Below are positions 14,537 through 16,405 of a DNA stretch of 16,405 bases, one piece after another. The DNA comes from CAVVDT01 sp964568825 (GTDB lineage: Bacteria; Pseudomonadota; Alphaproteobacteria; Rhizobiales; Aestuariivirgaceae), in NCBI GenBank assembly GCA_964568825.1, contig CAZMSA010000076.1, positions 1 through 16,405 on the forward strand, read 5' to 3'. Position numbers and translations under genes: made by a program. The notes beneath the pieces are model-generated. The model was not told the origin of the DNA and made no database searches. It saw only the letters and a program-made list of their open reading frames with translations. Within the stretch, counting starts at the first letter, position 1. Each line of letters begins with the position of its first letter.

Positions 14537-15007
14537 TTGCACCAGCCCGCCGGACTTGCAGGCAGCCAGCGCGCCCGTCTCAATGAACTGTTCATGGCAT
14601 CGCCGGCGCCGTTGCGTTTCCTCAGCGTCGGCGCCATCGGCCTTTCGGTCGACATGGGCGCCTTCACGGTCATGGCGATCCTGGGCCTGCATCCGCTGGT
14701 CGCCCGGGCCTTGTCGCTCAGCCTCGCCACCTTCGTCACCTGGCGCCTCAACCGCGCCGTCACCTTTGCCGAGAGCGGCCGCCGGCCACATGCCGAGGCA
14801 GTTCGCTACGCCACCGTGACGGTCATCGCGCAAGGTTTCAGCTATCTGACTTTCGCCGCCCTGGTGATGACGGTCCTGGCGCCGCTGCCACAGGCCGCCA
14901 TCCTCATCGGCGCGGGGCTCGCCGCGGTCGTTTCCTACAACGGCCACCGGGTCTTTTCCTTCGCCGCGGCCCATTCATCCGCATTGCGTGACAACACCGA
15001 GACCTGA
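14537..15007 (+). CDS. GtrA-family membrane protein
   Basis: A 156-residue protein with four predicted membrane segments (about 27-49, 53-67, 90-113 and 117-135), the usual GtrA/DPMS layout and length. Family-like motifs are RFLSVGAIGLSVDMGAF (27-43), TWRLNRAVTF (68-77) and SYNGHRVFSF (133-142). GtrA proteins are thought to flip polyprenyl-phosphate-linked sugars across the inner membrane or to assist that step. The start is TTG 14537, supported by GGAG 7 bases upstream; the first ATG (14594) has no ribosome-binding site. It is 26 bases upstream of the FAD oxidoreductase gene, so the two are likely co-transcribed. The divergent GT-C-like enzyme would be a natural user of a flipped lipid-linked sugar; that link is inference. 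Confidence 0.88.
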   Translation: MHQPAGLAGSQRARLNELFMASPAPLRFLSVGAIGLSVDMGAFTVMAILGLHPLVARALSLSLATFVTWRLNRAVTFAESGRRPHAEAVRYATVTVIAQGFSYLTFAALVMTVLAPLPQAAILIGAGLAAVVSYNGHRVFSFAAAHSSALRDNTET

Positions 15008-15033
15008 ATTTGCCCAACCTGGGAGGGGGAGCC

Positions 15034-16405
15034 ATGTCCACGTCCGTCGACAGCGACGTTTTCATCATCGGGGCCGGTCCGGCCGGCCTCACGGCCGCCT
15101 ATTGCCTGACCAAGGACAAGCCCTCGGTAACGGTCATCGAGATGGACCCGCATTACGTGGGCGGCATCTCGCGCACCGTCGCCTACAAGGACTTCCGCTT
15201 CGATATCGGCGGCCATCGCTTCTTTTCCAAGTCGAAGGAAGTGGTCGATCTGTGGCACGAGATCCTGCCCGATGACTTCATCGAGCGCCCGCGCCTGTCG
15301 CGCATCTATTACGGCGGTAACTACTATTCCTACCCGCTGAAGGCCTTTGAGGCGCTGAGCAACCTCGGCCTGTTGCAGAGCGCGGCGTGCATGCTGTCCT
15401 ATGCCTATGCGCGCATCAAGCCCGTGCCGGATCCGAAAACCTTCCATCAATGGGTGCGCAACCAGTTCGGCGAACGCCTGTTCTCGATCTTCTTCAAGAC
15501 CTACACTGAAAAGGTGTGGGGCATGTCGTGCGACGAGATTTCCGCCGACTGGGCGGCCCAGCGCATCAAGGGGCTGGATCTGGCCTCTACCATCCTGCAC
15601 GCCTTGAAGCGCTCGCTGAAACCGGGTAGCGGCGCCGCCAGGAGCGCCGATGGCGAGGTGATCAAGACTCTCATCGAGAGCTTTCAGTATCCCCGCCTCG
15701 GGCCCGGCATGATGTGGGACGCCGCCGCCCGCAAGGTGAGCGAGCAGGGCGGGCGCATCCTCATGGGCGAAAAGCTTCATAGCCTCGCCCACGACAAGGA
15801 CCGCGACCGCTGGAGCATTGAGACGGTCACTGCCGAAGGCGAGAAAAAGACCCATACCGCCCGCCATGTCATCTCCTCGACGCCGGTGCGCGAACTGGTG
15901 GAAAAGATCGCCCCGACGCCGATCTCGCTGCTGCATGCGCGCGATCTAAGATATCGCGACTTCCTCACCGTGGCGCTGATCGTCAAGAAGCCGGACCTCT
16001 TCCCCGACAACTGGATCTATATCCATGACCCGTCGGTGAAGGTCGGCCGGGTGCAGAATTTCCGCTCGTGGTCGCCCGAACTGGTGCCCGATCCGTCCCT
16101 GAGCTGTCTCGGCCTTGAATATTTCTGCTTCGAGGGCGACGGCCTGTGGACCTCGAGCGATGCCGATCTGCGGGCGCTGGCGACTGAGGAAATCGCCAAG
16201 ATCGGCCTCGCCGCACCCGCCGACATCCTCGATGCCACGGTGGTGCGCCAGCCCAAGGCCTACCCGGTCTATGATGAGGCCTACAAGGACAACATGCGCA
16301 ACATCCGCCTCGATCTGGAGATGCATTATCCCAGCCTGCATCTGGTCGGGCGCAACGGCATGCACAAATACAACAACCAGGACCATGCCATGATGACCGC
16401 CATGC
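15034..16405 (+). CDS. FAD/NAD(P)-binding oxidoreductase, UDP-galactopyranose mutase-like (3' end missing)
   Basis: 457 residues are visible without a stop before the right edge. The N-terminal dinucleotide-binding motif is FIIGAGPAGLTAAY (10-23), followed by the flavin-family segments VGGISRT and DIGGHRFFSKS. Later blocks include FFKTYTEKVWGMSCDEIS and the near-C-terminal GRNGMHKYNNQDHAMMTAM, typical of the UDP-galactopyranose mutase/protoporphyrinogen-oxidase-like group often placed in polysaccharide loci. It lacks clear evidence of being a true Glf: the sugar-nucleotide-binding residues cannot be judged by eye. ATG 15034 follows GGGAGGGGGA (15021-15030). Position and spacing suggest an operon with the gtrA-like gene. 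A role in modifying a nucleotide- or lipid-linked sugar is plausible; the substrate is unknown. Probably only a few tens of residues are missing. Confidence 0.88.
   Translation, partial: MSTSVDSDVFIIGAGPAGLTAAYCLTKDKPSVTVIEMDPHYVGGISRTVAYKDFRFDIGGHRFFSKSKEVVDLWHEILPDDFIERPRLSRIYYGGNYYSYPLKAFEALSNLGLLQSAACMLSYAYARIKPVPDPKTFHQWVRNQFGERLFSIFFKTYTEKVWGMSCDEISADWAAQRIKGLDLASTILHALKRSLKPGSGAARSADGEVIKTLIESFQYPRLGPGMMWDAAARKVSEQGGRILMGEKLHSLAHDKDRDRWSIETVTAEGEKKTHTARHVISSTPVRELVEKIAPTPISLLHARDLRYRDFLTVALIVKKPDLFPDNWIYIHDPSVKVGRVQNFRSWSPELVPDPSLSCLGLEYFCFEGDGLWTSSDADLRALATEEIAKIGLAAPADILDATVVRQPKAYPVYDEAYKDNMRNIRLDLEMHYPSLHLVGRNGMHKYNNQDHAMMTAM

Noticed and set aside
1..16405. tRNA, rRNA, CRISPR, transposase, integrase or attachment-site signals
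   Set aside because: None was seen. No direct-repeat array with spacers, no transposase motifs and no cloverleaf-like segments in the short intergenic regions.

Overview
This 16.4 kb window is GC-rich, with almost every third codon position G or C, and densely packed. It looks like chromosomal DNA of an alphaproteobacterium. The signs are Tat-exported family-5 solute-binding proteins, a fused Dpp/Gsi-type ATPase, a class I photolyase, a long NudC, and a GT-C/GtrA/FAD-oxidoreductase surface group. The order cannot be settled by eye. I see no rRNA, tRNA, CRISPR array, insertion sequence or phage gene.

Region 1 (2-8319) is one ABC importer locus of the peptide/nickel/glutathione type. Three paralogous family-5 solute-binding proteins lie in tandem. 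The first is cut by the window edge and its first ~55 bases look frame-disturbed. They are followed by two permeases (start/stop overlap ATGA) and a fused double-NBD ATPase (11-base overlap with the second permease). Each binding-protein gene ends in a strong GC hairpin. The spacers before the second and third binding-protein genes also share a promoter-like TTGACG-N17-CAGGCT element, an 18-base leader motif and the same ribosome-binding site. The duplicated unit is therefore 'gene plus terminator plus leader', repeating every ~1.82 kb. This layout should give plentiful binding proteins and less membrane complex, possibly widening the ligand range of a single translocator. The ligand cannot be read from the sequence.

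Region 2 (8345-9793) is a CPD photolyase (phrB) starting with TTG 25 bases after the ATPase, possibly as a read-through passenger of the transporter operon. It converges on a LysR-type regulator (9798-10697, minus) with 4 bases between them.

Region 3 (9798-12579): the LysR gene is divergent from a short-chain dehydrogenase followed by nudC (NADH/NAD-capped RNA pyrophosphatase). The 195-base divergent spacer is AT-rich near the LysR start. It has an 8+8 inverted repeat and a perfect TATAAT, a plausible LysR-controlled promoter.

Region 4 (12576-16405) looks like envelope glycan or lipid modification. A 592-residue multi-pass GT-C-like membrane protein (minus) converges on nudC so tightly that one CTAG supplies both stop codons. 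It is divergent from a gtrA-like flippase gene and a UDP-galactopyranose-mutase-like FAD oxidoreductase that runs off the right edge.

Nothing here is clearly a new defence or mobile system. The best leads are the tandem binding-protein cassette with its conserved leader, and the GT-C/GtrA/FAD-oxidoreductase group of unknown product.
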